Shown one piece after another: positions 8,676-17,945 of a stretch of 36,887 nucleotides of DNA (its first letter is position 1; each line of letters opens with the position of its first letter). The notes beneath the pieces were generated by a model that ran no database searches, was not told the DNA's origin, and was given only the letters and a program-made list of their open reading frames with translations. The translations under genes and the position numbers were made by a program. The stretch covers positions 1 through 36,887 of the forward strand of contig NZ_CAMYKH010000012.1 of the NCBI RefSeq assembly GCF_947258935.1. Reading direction: 5' to 3'. This DNA comes from an uncultured Muriicola sp. GTDB lineage: Bacteria; Bacteroidota; Bacteroidia; Flavobacteriales; Flavobacteriaceae.

Positions 8676-10487
8676 ATGGCAAAGCAATATATAGACATGG
8701 ACACTCTGAAATTTTTACTTTTTGATGTCCACAACCTTCAAACAGTCCTGAAACAGGATAGGTATTCGGATTATGATCTGGAGTCTATAGATATGATGTT
8801 GAATGCCGTCAAAGATTTTGCGGATAAAGAGATGTTTCCCTATTTCAGGGAGATGGATGAAAATCCTGCTCACTATAAAGATGGAAAAATAGTAGTGCAC
8901 CCACAAGTAACAAAATACATGAAGGCTGGTGGTGACATGGGTTTTATCTCAGGACCATTTAGTACGGCTTCAGGCGGTATGCAAATGCCAGCTATGGCGG
9001 TCAATGCATCTGCCTATATTCAGGAAGCAGCTAACAATCAATTACCGGGATATATAGGTTTGACCATCGGTGCTGCAGAACTCATCACTCATTTTGGCAA
9101 TCAGGAATTGAATGACACCTATGTTCCTAACATGTTAAGCGGAATATGGGGAGGTACCATGTGTTTAACAGAACCACAGGCAGGTAGTTCACTTTCGGAT
9201 ATTGTTACCTCCGCAACGCCAGATGGAGATACTTATAAGATCCATGGGCAGAAAATATTTATTTCTGCAGGAGATTATGAGGGAGCCGAAAACATAGTTC
9301 ACTTAGTATTGGCCCGTATCAAAGGGGCACCGGCAGGCACCAGGGGCATCTCACTTTTTGTGGTTCCAAAGAACAGGCCGTCTGCAGAGGGAGGCTTAAG
9401 ATCTAATGATGTTACTACCGTTGCCGATTTTCAGAAAATGGGGCAGAAAGGCTATTGCACTACACACTTGTTCTTTGGGGATAAGGAAGATTGTACCGGG
9501 TGGCTGGTAGGAGAAGCACATCAAGGGTTAAAATATATGTTCCTGATGATGAACGGAGCCAGAATTGGTGTGGGCAGAGGTGCTGCTGCGATAGCTACGG
9601 CAGCGTATCACGCTTCCTTAAATTATGCAAATGAAAGACCTCAGGGACGTAAATTAACCAGCACCGGCAAAAAAGATGTAGACCAGGAGCAGACACTTAT
9701 TATCAATCATCCTGATGTGCGTAGAATGTTGCTGCTGCAAAAAACCATCTCTGAAGGTTCCTTGAGCCTTATTTTATTGGCAGCAAAATATCAGGATCTT
9801 TCACTAGCGCTAGCAGATCCGAAAGAACGGGAAAAATATACACTGTTATTGGAAATAATGACCCCCATAGTAAAAACGTATCCATCAGAATTGGGTAAAA
9901 TAGCTGTAGACTTAGGGGTTCAGGTTCTTGGTGGATATGGCTTCTGTTCAGATTATATCCTACAGCAATATCTAAGGGATATACGGATATTTTCAATTTA
10001 TGAAGGAACAACAGGCATTCAATCTCAGGATCTCCTGGGCCGAAAGATAACCATGGACAAGGGCCGTGCATTTCAATTATTATCTGAGGAGATATCAAAT
10101 TCCATAAAACAGGCAATGAACCATGAATCCCTGGTCCCGTACGCCAAAATACTAGGTGAAAAAGTAGGTTTGGCTCAAAAGGTGGTTCAATCTCTCATGG
10201 GATTTGCAATGAAAGGAGATTATGAACGCTTCCTATCCGATGCTACCGTATTTATGGAATTTTTTGGAAACATAACAGTAGCCTGGTTGTGGTTAGATAT
10301 GGCCAGAAGCGCACAAAGTGCTTTGGTCGATGGAGACACTAATTTTACCGATGATTTCTATAGTGCGAAGATCCATGCAATGAAATTTTATTTTAAATAT
10401 GAACTTTCAAAAACTACTTCTTTGGCTGAAGTGCTTACTAATAAGGAGGTGTTAACGGTACCAACTGAGACTAAAATATTTGCTTAA
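8676..10487 (+). CDS. Acyl-CoA dehydrogenase, large (about 600-residue) type
   Basis: A 603-residue FAD-dependent acyl-CoA dehydrogenase. CLTEPQAGSSLSD is the flavin/substrate-binding signature, and E443 in IYEGTTGIQ is the expected catalytic base that removes the alpha proton. The extra C-terminal part of about 130 residues places it in the large subgroup that includes DmdC (3-methylmercaptopropionyl-CoA dehydrogenase) and AidB-like enzymes, not the 380-residue short-chain type. It would pass electrons to ETF. It is the first gene of a ten-gene operon that runs to 18410 with gaps of 0-34 bases. A TATCTTAG near 8641 resembles a -7 element. The acyl chain cannot be deduced; calling it DmdC would go beyond the evidence because the other dmd genes are absent. 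Confidence 0.9.
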   Translation: MAKQYIDMDTLKFLLFDVHNLQTVLKQDRYSDYDLESIDMMLNAVKDFADKEMFPYFREMDENPAHYKDGKIVVHPQVTKYMKAGGDMGFISGPFSTASGGMQMPAMAVNASAYIQEAANNQLPGYIGLTIGAAELITHFGNQELNDTYVPNMLSGIWGGTMCLTEPQAGSSLSDIVTSATPDGDTYKIHGQKIFISAGDYEGAENIVHLVLARIKGAPAGTRGISLFVVPKNRPSAEGGLRSNDVTTVADFQKMGQKGYCTTHLFFGDKEDCTGWLVGEAHQGLKYMFLMMNGARIGVGRGAAAIATAAYHASLNYANERPQGRKLTSTGKKDVDQEQTLIINHPDVRRMLLLQKTISEGSLSLILLAAKYQDLSLALADPKEREKYTLLLEIMTPIVKTYPSELGKIAVDLGVQVLGGYGFCSDYILQQYLRDIRIFSIYEGTTGIQSQDLLGRKITMDKGRAFQLLSEEISNSIKQAMNHESLVPYAKILGEKVGLAQKVVQSLMGFAMKGDYERFLSDATVFMEFFGNITVAWLWLDMARSAQSALVDGDTNFTDDFYSAKIHAMKFYFKYELSKTTSLAEVLTNKEVLTVPTETKIFA

Positions 10488-10521
10488 AAACTATAAAATC
10501 CAAAAAGACAGCATACTGAAT

Positions 10522-11298
10522 ATGGATACTTTAAAATCAAAATTTAACCTCAAGGGGAAAGTCGCTATTATTACAGGCTCGAGCAAGGGGATAGGGAAGG
10601 CAATTGCCCTTGGCCTGGCAGAGAATGGTGCTAAAGTAGTGATCAGTAGCAGAAAACAAGAGGCCGTAGACAAGGTAGTGGATGAATTCAAAGCTATGGG
10701 TCTGGAGGCGATAGGCATACAATGTCATATTGGTGATTCTCAGGAGCGCTCATCTCTTATTGCCAAAACTATGAAGCAGTATGGAAGGATAGATATTTTA
10801 GTGAATAATGCAGCTATCAATCCGTATTATGGTCCTCTGGAAGGTTCGGACGAAGCGGTGTTCGATAAGATCATGGATATTAACGTGAAGGCACCCTGGC
10901 TGCTTTCCAATTTAGTGTTGCCTTCTATGAAAGAAAATGGTGCCGGTAGTATTATCAATATCTCTTCTGTGGAAGGGCTACGACCCGGATTTGGTCTGGG
11001 GCTTTACAGTGCCACCAAATCTGCTTTAATAATGCTTACTAAAAATCAGGCTAAGGAATGGGGAAGATACGGTGTAAGGGCTAATGTAATATGTCCGGGA
11101 TTAATTAAAACCAAATTCAGTGAAAGCCTCTGGAGTGATGAAAAACTGGTTGAGAGATTTACCAAGTCGCTACCCATGAACCGTATGGCCAATCCGGATG
11201 AATTGGCCGGTTTGGTCTTGTTATTGGCTTCTGATGCCGGGTCGTATATGACCGGAGGTGTTTATGTTGCCGATGGAGGCTATTTGGTATCCGGATAG
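10522..11298 (+). CDS. SDR family oxidoreductase 1 of the operon
   Basis: A 258-residue short-chain dehydrogenase when started at the ATG at 10522; the frame is open further upstream into the preceding gene, but the Rossmann fold begins properly only after MDTLKSKFNLKGK. Motifs: TGSSKGIG for the cofactor, NNAAIN after beta 4, ISS and YSATK for the Ser-Tyr-Lys active site, and the terminal VADGG. The Ser-Arg-Lys after beta 2 (ISSRKQ) suggests NADP(H). The sequence style is that of DHRS4/FabG-type enzymes. In this operon it is a candidate for oxidising a 3- or 4-hydroxyacyl-CoA or a related alcohol. It is one of three SDRs in the cluster, which suggests separate steps. Confidence 0.9.
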   Translation: MDTLKSKFNLKGKVAIITGSSKGIGKAIALGLAENGAKVVISSRKQEAVDKVVDEFKAMGLEAIGIQCHIGDSQERSSLIAKTMKQYGRIDILVNNAAINPYYGPLEGSDEAVFDKIMDINVKAPWLLSNLVLPSMKENGAGSIINISSVEGLRPGFGLGLYSATKSALIMLTKNQAKEWGRYGVRANVICPGLIKTKFSESLWSDEKLVERFTKSLPMNRMANPDELAGLVLLLASDAGSYMTGGVYVADGGYLVSG

Positions 11299-11326
11299 AT
11301 ATGAATAAAATACAAATAGTATCAAA

Positions 11327-12544
11327 ATGAATTTTGAACACAGCACAAGGTCTTTAGAGTTTCAGGATAAATTGAATCGCTTTTTTGAGAAAAACATTCT
11401 ACCCGTTGATGATGAGGTTACTTTATTCTATAGCGATACCAAGAATATCTGGAAAAAATGGCCGGGGTTGGAGGAGTTGAAGGAAAAGGCCAAAAAAGCG
11501 GGATTATGGAATTTATTCTTGCCAAAGGGGTATGGATCATTAAGCCCCGGACTTAGCAATTTGGAATATGCTCCCCTGGCAGAATATATGGGCCGGATAC
11601 AATGGTCCTCAGAAGTATTTAATTGTAGTCCGCCAGATACCGGGAATATGGAAGTATTGGCCAGGTATGGTACTGCAGAACAACAAGAGCAATGGTTGCG
11701 ACCTTTAATGGAGGGCACTATCAGATCTGCTTTTTTAATGACAGAACCAGAGGTAGCTTCTTCCGATGCAACTAATATTGAAACTGCTATTGTCGAAGAC
11801 AAAGATGAGTATGTGATTTCCGGAACTAAATGGTGGTCATCTGGCGGGATGGATCCACATTGCAAGATTGCCATTGTCATGGGAAAAACAGATTTTGAGG
11901 CACCCAGACACCTGCAGCAAAGTATGATATTGGTCCCTATGGATACACCCGGTTTAACTATTAAACGACCATTAAGTGTTTTTGGGTACTATGACTCTCC
12001 CGAGGGGCATGCAGAGATTACCTTGGATAGCGTACGGGTATCAAAGAAAAATATACTGCTTAGTGAGGGAAAAGGATTTGAAATTGCTCAGGGTAGATTG
12101 GGTCCCGGAAGAATTCATCATTGTATGCGACTTATTGGAATGGCGCAAAGATCATTGGAGCTAATGTCACAAAGGGCTTCAGAACGAATTGCTTTTGGGA
12201 GATCTCTGGATACCTATAGCAGTATTCGTCAGGATATAGCCCGTTCCCGATGTGAAATAGAACAAACGCGACTACTGGTTCTTTCCGCAGCAGATAAAAT
12301 GGATAAAACCGGAAACAAGGAAGCCAAAGACCTTATTGCCATGATCAAGATAGTAACGCCCAGCATGGCCGAAAAGGTCATAGACCGGGCGATACAGATC
12401 ATGGGAGGCAAAGGGGTGAGTCAGGATTCTCCCTTAGCACACTTCTATGCGGCTGCCAGAACACTGCGATTAGCAGACGGACCAGATGAGGTTCATATGA
12501 GTCAGTTGGGGAAAAACACCATCAAACAATATATCAGTCAATAA
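11327..12544 (+). CDS. ACAD11-type acyl-CoA dehydrogenase
   Basis: A 405-residue dehydrogenase that closely follows the ACAD domain of human ACAD11: [47 protein letters not shown] and [11 protein letters not shown] appear in that order with the same spacing. ACAD11-type enzymes and the bacterial LvaC act on acyl-CoAs whose 4-hydroxyl has been phosphorylated, removing phosphate and forming an enoyl-CoA. The following gene, only 2 bases away, encodes the kinase half that is fused to this domain in vertebrate ACAD10/11. The tight coupling supports a joint function. The chain length of the substrate cannot be read from the sequence. Confidence 0.92.
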   Translation: MNFEHSTRSLEFQDKLNRFFEKNILPVDDEVTLFYSDTKNIWKKWPGLEELKEKAKKAGLWNLFLPKGYGSLSPGLSNLEYAPLAEYMGRIQWSSEVFNCSPPDTGNMEVLARYGTAEQQEQWLRPLMEGTIRSAFLMTEPEVASSDATNIETAIVEDKDEYVISGTKWWSSGGMDPHCKIAIVMGKTDFEAPRHLQQSMILVPMDTPGLTIKRPLSVFGYYDSPEGHAEITLDSVRVSKKNILLSEGKGFEIAQGRLGPGRIHHCMRLIGMAQRSLELMSQRASERIAFGRSLDTYSSIRQDIARSRCEIEQTRLLVLSAADKMDKTGNKEAKDLIAMIKIVTPSMAEKVIDRAIQIMGGKGVSQDSPLAHFYAAARTLRLADGPDEVHMSQLGKNTIKQYISQ

Positions 12545-12546
12545 TA

Positions 12547-13626
12547 ATGTCAGTGAAGGAGGTCACAAAACCGGTTCGAAAAGGAGAAGAACTCAATGAA
12601 AAAGATCTTAAAAGGTTTTTACAAAGTCATGGGCTTATACATGATGAAAAAAGTGAAATGACCGTGGGTCAGTTTCAAAATGGCTATTCCAATCTTACCT
12701 ATCAGCTCAACATTGAAGAAAAAGAATACGTACTTCGAAGACCACCTTTTTCAGCACCTAAACGCGGTCACGATATGGGCAGAGAATTTAAAGTGCTAGA
12801 CTCATTGCACAAGGTATTTAACAAAACTCCTAAGGTATATGCTTACACTGAAGATCCTAAAATACTCGGTGTACCATTTTACATCATGGAAAAGGTAGAA
12901 GGGATTATCCTGACCACAAGAGAGGCCAGTGAAAGAAAGTTAAACCCTTCTGAATTCAGGACCATCTCGGATACATGGTTAGATACCTTTGTAGAACTCC
13001 ATGAACTGGACTATAGGGCTGCTGGCCTGGAATCACTTGGCAGGCCCAAAGGCTATGTGGCCAGGCAAGTTACCAACTGGGGGAGACAATATATGGCCGC
13101 AGCTACAGAGGATGTACCCAGTGCAAAAAAGGTAATGGCATGGATGGAAGAACATCAGCCAAGGCAATATTCTTACAGCCTTGTTCACAACGATTATAAA
13201 TATGATAACGTCGTATTTTCAGATACGCAATGGAATAGGATAGTGGCCATTTTAGATTGGGAAATGTGCACTTTGGGAGATCCATTAATGGACCTTGGAA
13301 CATCCCTGGGGTATTGGACCTCTGCCAATGATGCCGAAATAATGAAACAAGGCCTCCCTTCCCCAACAGTGATGGAGGGCAATCCTTCGCGAACAGATAT
13401 TGTACAGCAATATGCACTAAAAAGTGGTAGAAATATTGACAATTTGACCTTCTATTTTGTGTATGGATTGTTTAAAATAGCCGTGATCGCTCAGCAGATC
13501 TATTACAGGTTTAAGCACGGACATACCACAGATAAGCGCTTTGCCCAATTGAACAAGGTGTCTGCCCTTTCCTGTAATACGGCCTGGCAAGCCATTCAAA
13601 AAAATCAAATAGATAATTTGTATTAA
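12547..13626 (+). CDS. APH-type kinase (ACAD10/11 kinase-domain homologue, LvaA-like)
   Basis: A 359-residue aminoglycoside/choline-kinase-fold protein. Visible features: GQFQNGYSNLTYQL as the nucleotide-binding loop, YVLRRPP where the beta-3 strand lies, the Brenner motif HNDYKYDN (catalytic Asp and Mg-binding Asn) around residue 215, and ILDWEMCTLGDPLMDLG with the metal-binding Asp. LRRPP followed by GHDMGREF is typical of the subgroup that is fused to the dehydrogenase in ACAD10/11. In Pseudomonas putida the homologue LvaA phosphorylates the 4-hydroxyl of 4-hydroxyvaleryl-CoA. Here it directly follows the ACAD11-type dehydrogenase, so it is very likely a hydroxyacyl-CoA kinase and not an antibiotic-resistance enzyme. 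The substrate is inferred from family and neighbours only. Confidence 0.88.
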   Translation: MSVKEVTKPVRKGEELNEKDLKRFLQSHGLIHDEKSEMTVGQFQNGYSNLTYQLNIEEKEYVLRRPPFSAPKRGHDMGREFKVLDSLHKVFNKTPKVYAYTEDPKILGVPFYIMEKVEGIILTTREASERKLNPSEFRTISDTWLDTFVELHELDYRAAGLESLGRPKGYVARQVTNWGRQYMAAATEDVPSAKKVMAWMEEHQPRQYSYSLVHNDYKYDNVVFSDTQWNRIVAILDWEMCTLGDPLMDLGTSLGYWTSANDAEIMKQGLPSPTVMEGNPSRTDIVQQYALKSGRNIDNLTFYFVYGLFKIAVIAQQIYYRFKHGHTTDKRFAQLNKVSALSCNTAWQAIQKNQIDNLY

Positions 13627-13638
13627 GCTAGAAGAAAA

Positions 13639-14397
13639 ATGGAATTGAAAAAAAAAGTAATAGTTATAACCGGAGCAGGAAGCGGTATAGGAGCGGCCTC
13701 CGCTGCGCTAATGGCTTCCTTAGGGGCCAAGGTCATCGCTTCAGATATCAATCTGAAAAATGCCGAAGAAGTGGTTCGTGAAATAAAGAAAGCGGGAGGT
13801 GTTGCCACCGCATATCAGGCAGATGTAACCAGGTACGAAGAGGTAGATGCTTTGCTGAGTCAGGTGATTAAGGAACATGGTAGTATTGATGTACTAGTAA
13901 ACAACGCCGGGATTGGGGGCAGGAACCAAAAAAAGACAGCAGAACACACCCTGGATGATTGGCATAATGTTATAGCAGTAAATCAGACAGGGGTATTTTA
14001 TTGTATGAAATTGGCCTTAAAGCAGATGACGGAGCAGGGATATGGTAACATTATTAATATTGCTTCTTTGGCAGGCCTGAAACCAACGGGAAATAATCTT
14101 TCCTATAGTGCCAGTAAATTTGCCGTAGTAGGAATGACAAAATCGGCTGCTTTGGAATATGGGAGTAAAAATATTCGGATCAATGCAGTTTGCCCGGGCT
14201 ATACCCATTCGTCACTCTTAGATCAATTATTATCTAGTAGGCCAGATATGGAACAAAAGTTAAAACAGTTGATCCCAATGGGCCGATTTGGAGAAGCCAC
14301 AGAGGTAGCCGAAACCATTGCCTGGCTCGCTTCAGATGGTTCAAAATACATCACGGGACAGACTATTACCATAGACGGGGGAACATCCCTGCTTTAA
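13639..14397 (+). CDS. SDR family oxidoreductase 2 of the operon
   Basis: A 252-residue classical short-chain dehydrogenase. Motifs: TGAGSGIG for the dinucleotide, an Asp at the end of beta 2 (ASDIN) that favours NAD(H), NNAGIGG, IAS and YSASK for the active site, and TIDGG at the end. It begins 12 bases after the kinase gene. The probable NAD preference differs from the NADP-like first SDR, fitting a degradative oxidation step such as 3-hydroxyacyl-CoA to 3-ketoacyl-CoA. That step is inference. Confidence 0.9.
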   Translation: MELKKKVIVITGAGSGIGAASAALMASLGAKVIASDINLKNAEEVVREIKKAGGVATAYQADVTRYEEVDALLSQVIKEHGSIDVLVNNAGIGGRNQKKTAEHTLDDWHNVIAVNQTGVFYCMKLALKQMTEQGYGNIINIASLAGLKPTGNNLSYSASKFAVVGMTKSAALEYGSKNIRINAVCPGYTHSSLLDQLLSSRPDMEQKLKQLIPMGRFGEATEVAETIAWLASDGSKYITGQTITIDGGTSLL

Positions 14398-14416
14398 ATA
14401 AAGGACAACATAAAGA

Positions 14417-15190
14417 ATGAATACACTAAAACTCATAAAAAAAGAAGGCTATACCATTGTTCAAATGAATAGGGGGAAGGTGAATGCCATTAATCACGAA
14501 ATGGTGCAGGAACTTAGGCAGGTCTTTAGCGAAATTGAAAAGGATGACAAAGTAAAAGGAGTGATCCTGTCAGGGCAACCACACTATTTTTCAGCAGGCT
14601 TGGATCTTATTGAACTTGTTCAGTATAACGAGCAACAGATCCACGATTTTTTTAGTGCCTTTGGAGTATTATACCTGGAACTGGTGCGCTTTACAAAACC
14701 GTTTATAAGCGCAATTACGGGTCATTCCCCTGCCGGGGGTTGTGTCCTTGCTGTTGCCAGTGATAATCGATATATGGCTACCGGAGGCAACTATGTGATC
14801 GGACTTAACGAGGTGGCTGTCAACATCCAAATATCACAAAACCTTACGGAAGGATATGCTTTCTGGATGGGGGAAGGTCTTGCGAACAGGTACATTCTGG
14901 AAGGTAAGTTACTTTCGGGTGTTGAGGCTAAAGCGGCAGGTTTGGTAGACGCCCTGCTTCCATTGGATGAGGTCCTGGAGCATTCAGAAAATAAGATGAG
15001 GCATTATTTGAAGGCAGATCCTGAAATTTGGATCAACACTAAAAAGAAACTCAGAAGACATTGGCTGGATAAGCTTGATCCGGATCCGGAAAATTCCCTA
15101 AAAGAAGCGGCTACCTTATGGTGGAAGCCCGAAATTAGGGCAAAGATGATGGCCTATGTTGCTAGTTTTTCCAATAAAAAGAAAAAATAA
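14417..15190 (+). CDS. Delta3-Delta2-enoyl-CoA isomerase-like crotonase (ECI1 type)
   Basis: A 257-residue crotonase-fold protein. It resembles mitochondrial ECI1 more than enoyl-CoA hydratase: YFSAGLDL and PAGGC form the oxyanion/CoA region, and YVIGLNEVAV keeps the Glu (E132) that is the single catalytic base of the isomerases. The position of the second hydratase Glu (GGGCE-LA in hydratases) is V110 here. A hydratase would normally need both Glu residues, so double-bond migration is the likelier activity. In the operon it could shift a 3,4- to a 2,3-double bond after phosphate elimination from a 4-phosphoacyl-CoA, before MaoC hydration. Confidence 0.83.
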   Translation: MNTLKLIKKEGYTIVQMNRGKVNAINHEMVQELRQVFSEIEKDDKVKGVILSGQPHYFSAGLDLIELVQYNEQQIHDFFSAFGVLYLELVRFTKPFISAITGHSPAGGCVLAVASDNRYMATGGNYVIGLNEVAVNIQISQNLTEGYAFWMGEGLANRYILEGKLLSGVEAKAAGLVDALLPLDEVLEHSENKMRHYLKADPEIWINTKKKLRRHWLDKLDPDPENSLKEAATLWWKPEIRAKMMAYVASFSNKKKK

Positions 15191-16198
15191 ATGATAATGA
15201 ACAAACAACTCTTATTTGTAAAAAGACCCATTGGAGAAGCAGATGCTTCTACCTGGTCATTAGAAACCAATCCTATTCCCGAAATTAAAGAAGGGCAAAT
15301 ACTGGTTAAACAGCATTATGTTTCTCTGGATCCCGCCATGCGCGGATGGATGAACCAAGGTAAATCCTATATCGAACCAATGGCTATTGGCTCTGTAATG
15401 CGTGCCGGTTCTGTTGGGGAAGTGGTTGCTTCGAAAAATTCAAAATTTAAGGTGGGCGACCATGTTGCAGGAACAGGGGGGGTACAGCAATATTGTGCGA
15501 CAGATGGGCAAGGATTTTACCAGGTAGATCCAAGAATTGCTCCCTTGCCAACCTATATTGGTGCGTTGGGAATGACCGGAATGACAGCCTATTTTGGAAT
15601 TACCGAAGTGGGTAAGATAAAAGAAGGTGATGTGGTTCTTGTTTCCGGTGCTGCAGGTGCCGTTGGTAGTATTGTTGGTCAAGTTGCGAAGATCAAAGGG
15701 TGCAGGGTAGTTGGGATAGCAGGCGGTGCAGACAAATGTAGTTATGTAGTAGATGAATTGGGATTTGATGCTTGTATAGATTATAAAAATGAAAATGTAG
15801 CTACCAGATTAAAAGAAGAATGTCCAAAAGGGATCGATGTGTATTTTGACAATGTAGGGGGTGATATTTTAGATATTGCCTTAACCAGATTGCGGATGCA
15901 CGCCAGGATCGTGATCTGCGGTGCCATTTCTCAGTACAACAATAAACTGGCAGTAAAAGGTCCTAGCAACTATCTGTCTCTTTTGGTGAATAGGGCCACC
16001 ATGCAGGGCATGGTTGTCTTTGACTATGCGCCAAGATATGCTGAGGGAGCTAAAATTCTGGGTGGCTGGATGGCAGAAGGAAAAATAAAGGCTCGTGAAG
16101 ATATTTATAAAGGAATAGAGAATTTCCCCGAAACATTTAAGCGATTATTCTCAGGAGACAAACTGGGTAAATTGGTCTTGAAAGTAATTGAAGATTAA
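15191..16198 (+). CDS. NADP-dependent MDR oxidoreductase (CurA / prostaglandin reductase type)
   Basis: A 335-residue zinc-independent medium-chain reductase. The opening KRPIGEADASTWSLE, the YVSLDPAMRGWM segment and the cofactor loop SGAAGAVGSIVGQ are characteristic of the leukotriene B4 dehydrogenase / CurA group, which reduces activated C=C bonds with NADPH. The gene begins immediately after the isomerase stop; ATG at 15191 or at 15197 (second Met) are both possible. YFDNVGGDILD is the usual substrate-site segment. In this operon it may reduce an enone or enoyl intermediate. Confidence 0.88.
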   Translation: MIMNKQLLFVKRPIGEADASTWSLETNPIPEIKEGQILVKQHYVSLDPAMRGWMNQGKSYIEPMAIGSVMRAGSVGEVVASKNSKFKVGDHVAGTGGVQQYCATDGQGFYQVDPRIAPLPTYIGALGMTGMTAYFGITEVGKIKEGDVVLVSGAAGAVGSIVGQVAKIKGCRVVGIAGGADKCSYVVDELGFDACIDYKNENVATRLKEECPKGIDVYFDNVGGDILDIALTRLRMHARIVICGAISQYNNKLAVKGPSNYLSLLVNRATMQGMVVFDYAPRYAEGAKILGGWMAEGKIKAREDIYKGIENFPETFKRLFSGDKLGKLVLKVIED

Positions 16199-16204
16199 AA
16201 AGTG

Positions 16205-17179
16205 ATGAAGGCAATACGTTGTAAGGTTTATGGACCACCCTCATCTTTGGTTTTAGAAGAGATGGATGGCTTAAGTCCTAAGGAAAACGAGGTGGTGGTG
16301 CAGGTAAAAGCTTGCGGCATTAATTATCCGGATACTTTAATTATTCAGGGACTTTACCAATTTAAACCGGAACTACCTTTTACTCCCGGCAGTGATTTTG
16401 CGGGAATTATAAAAAGCGTAGGAGAAGGGGTGAAACACCTTGCAATTGGTGATGCCGTTTTTGGCTTTGTGACCTTTGGCGCCATGGCAGAAGAAGTAGT
16501 GGTGCAGGCAAACGCCTGCTTCCGAAAACCAGAGAACATGGATTTTCCGGTAGCGGCCTCCTTTATGATCGCCTATGGAACTTCGTATCATGCGCTAAAA
16601 GATCGTGCTCAACTTCAGCAAGGGGAGACCTTACTGGTTTTAGGGGCTTCCGGAGGAGTTGGCCTTGCCGCGGTTGAACTGGGAAAGTTGATGGGAGCCA
16701 ACATTATTGCTGCAGCCTCCACTGATGATAAATTAGCATTGTGTCGCGAATATGGCGCAGACCAGACCATTAATTATAGTAAAACAGATTTAAAGTCGGC
16801 AATCAAAGAACTCACAAATGGAAAAGGCGTTGATGTTATTTACGATCCTGTTGGCGGAGATTATACCGAATCAGCTTTTAGGGGGATGGCCTGGGAAGGA
16901 AGATATCTTGTGGTAGGATTTGCAGCGGGGAACATACCAAAGATCCCCTTGAACCTTGCATTATTAAAAGGAGCTTCCCTTGTGGGCGTTTTTTGGGGCA
17001 CTTTTGCGATGAAGGATCCAAAGGCCAATATGGAGAATGCAATGACTTTAATGAAATGGTATGGAGAGGGAAAGCTTAGACCTCACATTCATAAAATATA
17101 CGACCTTGAGGATACTTCAAAGGCATTGCAGGAGATGATGGACCGGAAAGTAAAGGGCAAATTAGTGGTAAAAATGTAA
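16205..17179 (+). CDS. Quinone-oxidoreductase-like MDR (zinc-independent)
   Basis: A 324-residue medium-chain dehydrogenase/reductase. ATG at 16205 is preferred to the GTG three bases upstream because the family normally begins MKAI. Motifs: NYPDTLIIQG, PGSDFAGII, the cofactor loop LGASGGVGLAAVELG and IYDPVGGD. No structural or catalytic zinc ligands are seen, as in NADPH:quinone oxidoreductases and some acryloyl/crotonyl-CoA reductases. It is the second MDR in the operon and only about 6 bases after the first, so the two probably act on different intermediates. Confidence 0.88.
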   Translation: MKAIRCKVYGPPSSLVLEEMDGLSPKENEVVVQVKACGINYPDTLIIQGLYQFKPELPFTPGSDFAGIIKSVGEGVKHLAIGDAVFGFVTFGAMAEEVVVQANACFRKPENMDFPVAASFMIAYGTSYHALKDRAQLQQGETLLVLGASGGVGLAAVELGKLMGANIIAAASTDDKLALCREYGADQTINYSKTDLKSAIKELTNGKGVDVIYDPVGGDYTESAFRGMAWEGRYLVVGFAAGNIPKIPLNLALLKGASLVGVFWGTFAMKDPKANMENAMTLMKWYGEGKLRPHIHKIYDLEDTSKALQEMMDRKVKGKLVVKM

Positions 17180-17198
17180 ACATTAAATTAGTTGATGA

Positions 17199-17936
17199 AT
17201 GAGACTACAAGATAAAATAGCCATAATTACAGGTGGTGCAAGGGGAATAGGGCAGGCGATATCCGAACTCTTTGCTAAAGAAGGTGCCACGGTCATTATC
17301 CTGGATCTGCTGCCTCAGGGGCAGAAAGTTTCGGACGGGATCAACGCTAATGGGGGTAAAGCTGAATTTCATTCGGTTTCTGTCACGGATAAGAAAGCCA
17401 TTGAGGGCCTTTTTAGTACCATACACAAGAGATATGGAAAAATAGACATCCTTATTAATAATGCAGGAATAACCAGGGACAGAACGTTAGAAAAGATGAG
17501 CGAAGAAGAATGGGATGCCGTTATTGACGTGAATTTGAAGGGCGTGTTCTTGTGTACCCAGGCCGTTATTCCGTATATGAAAGCCAGTAAATATGGACGA
17601 ATAGTAAGTGCGGCATCTAATGTTGGCTTACGAGGTAATTTTGGGCAGACGAATTATGCGGCAACCAAAGCCGGTGTTATTGCTATGTCTAAAACCTGGA
17701 CGGTTGAATTTGGAAAATATGGTATCACTGCAAATGCGATTGCGCCCGGATTTACGATGACGGATATGGTAGATAAGATTCCTGAGGAGCACTTTGCGGC
17801 AATCAAGGCAAGTATCCCATTGAAAACGGTAGCAGAGCCTATTGATATTGCTTATGGGTATTTGTATCTGGCATCGGATGAGGCGCGTTTTGTATCCGGG
17901 ATCTGTTTGACAATAGACGGAGGAACATCACGATAA
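17199..17936 (+). CDS. SDR family oxidoreductase 3 of the operon, FabG/PhaB-like
   Basis: A 245-residue SDR with TGGARGIG, NNAGITRD, a Ser in SAASNVG, the YAATKAG active-site Tyr-Lys, and a closing TIDGG. NNAGITRD and the short C-terminus are typical of beta-ketoacyl-ACP/CoA reductases (FabG, PhaB). An Asp at the end of beta 2 (ILDLLP) leans towards NAD(H). It lies 9 bases before the MaoC hydratase gene, a pairing common in beta-oxidation-like sets where hydration is followed by oxidation of the 3-hydroxyacyl-CoA. Confidence 0.9.
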   Translation: MRLQDKIAIITGGARGIGQAISELFAKEGATVIILDLLPQGQKVSDGINANGGKAEFHSVSVTDKKAIEGLFSTIHKRYGKIDILINNAGITRDRTLEKMSEEEWDAVIDVNLKGVFLCTQAVIPYMKASKYGRIVSAASNVGLRGNFGQTNYAATKAGVIAMSKTWTVEFGKYGITANAIAPGFTMTDMVDKIPEEHFAAIKASIPLKTVAEPIDIAYGYLYLASDEARFVSGICLTIDGGTSR

Positions 17937-17945
17937 ATAGAAACC

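Noticed and set aside
8676-10487. dmdC for DMSP degradation
   Set aside because: The enzyme is of the same large ACAD type, but no dmdA, dmdB or dmdD is seen and the type is widespread in other pathways.
12547-13626. Aminoglycoside resistance gene
   Set aside because: The protein has the APH fold, but its LRRPP/GHDMGREF segment and its place 2 bases after an ACAD11-type dehydrogenase point to acyl-CoA metabolism.
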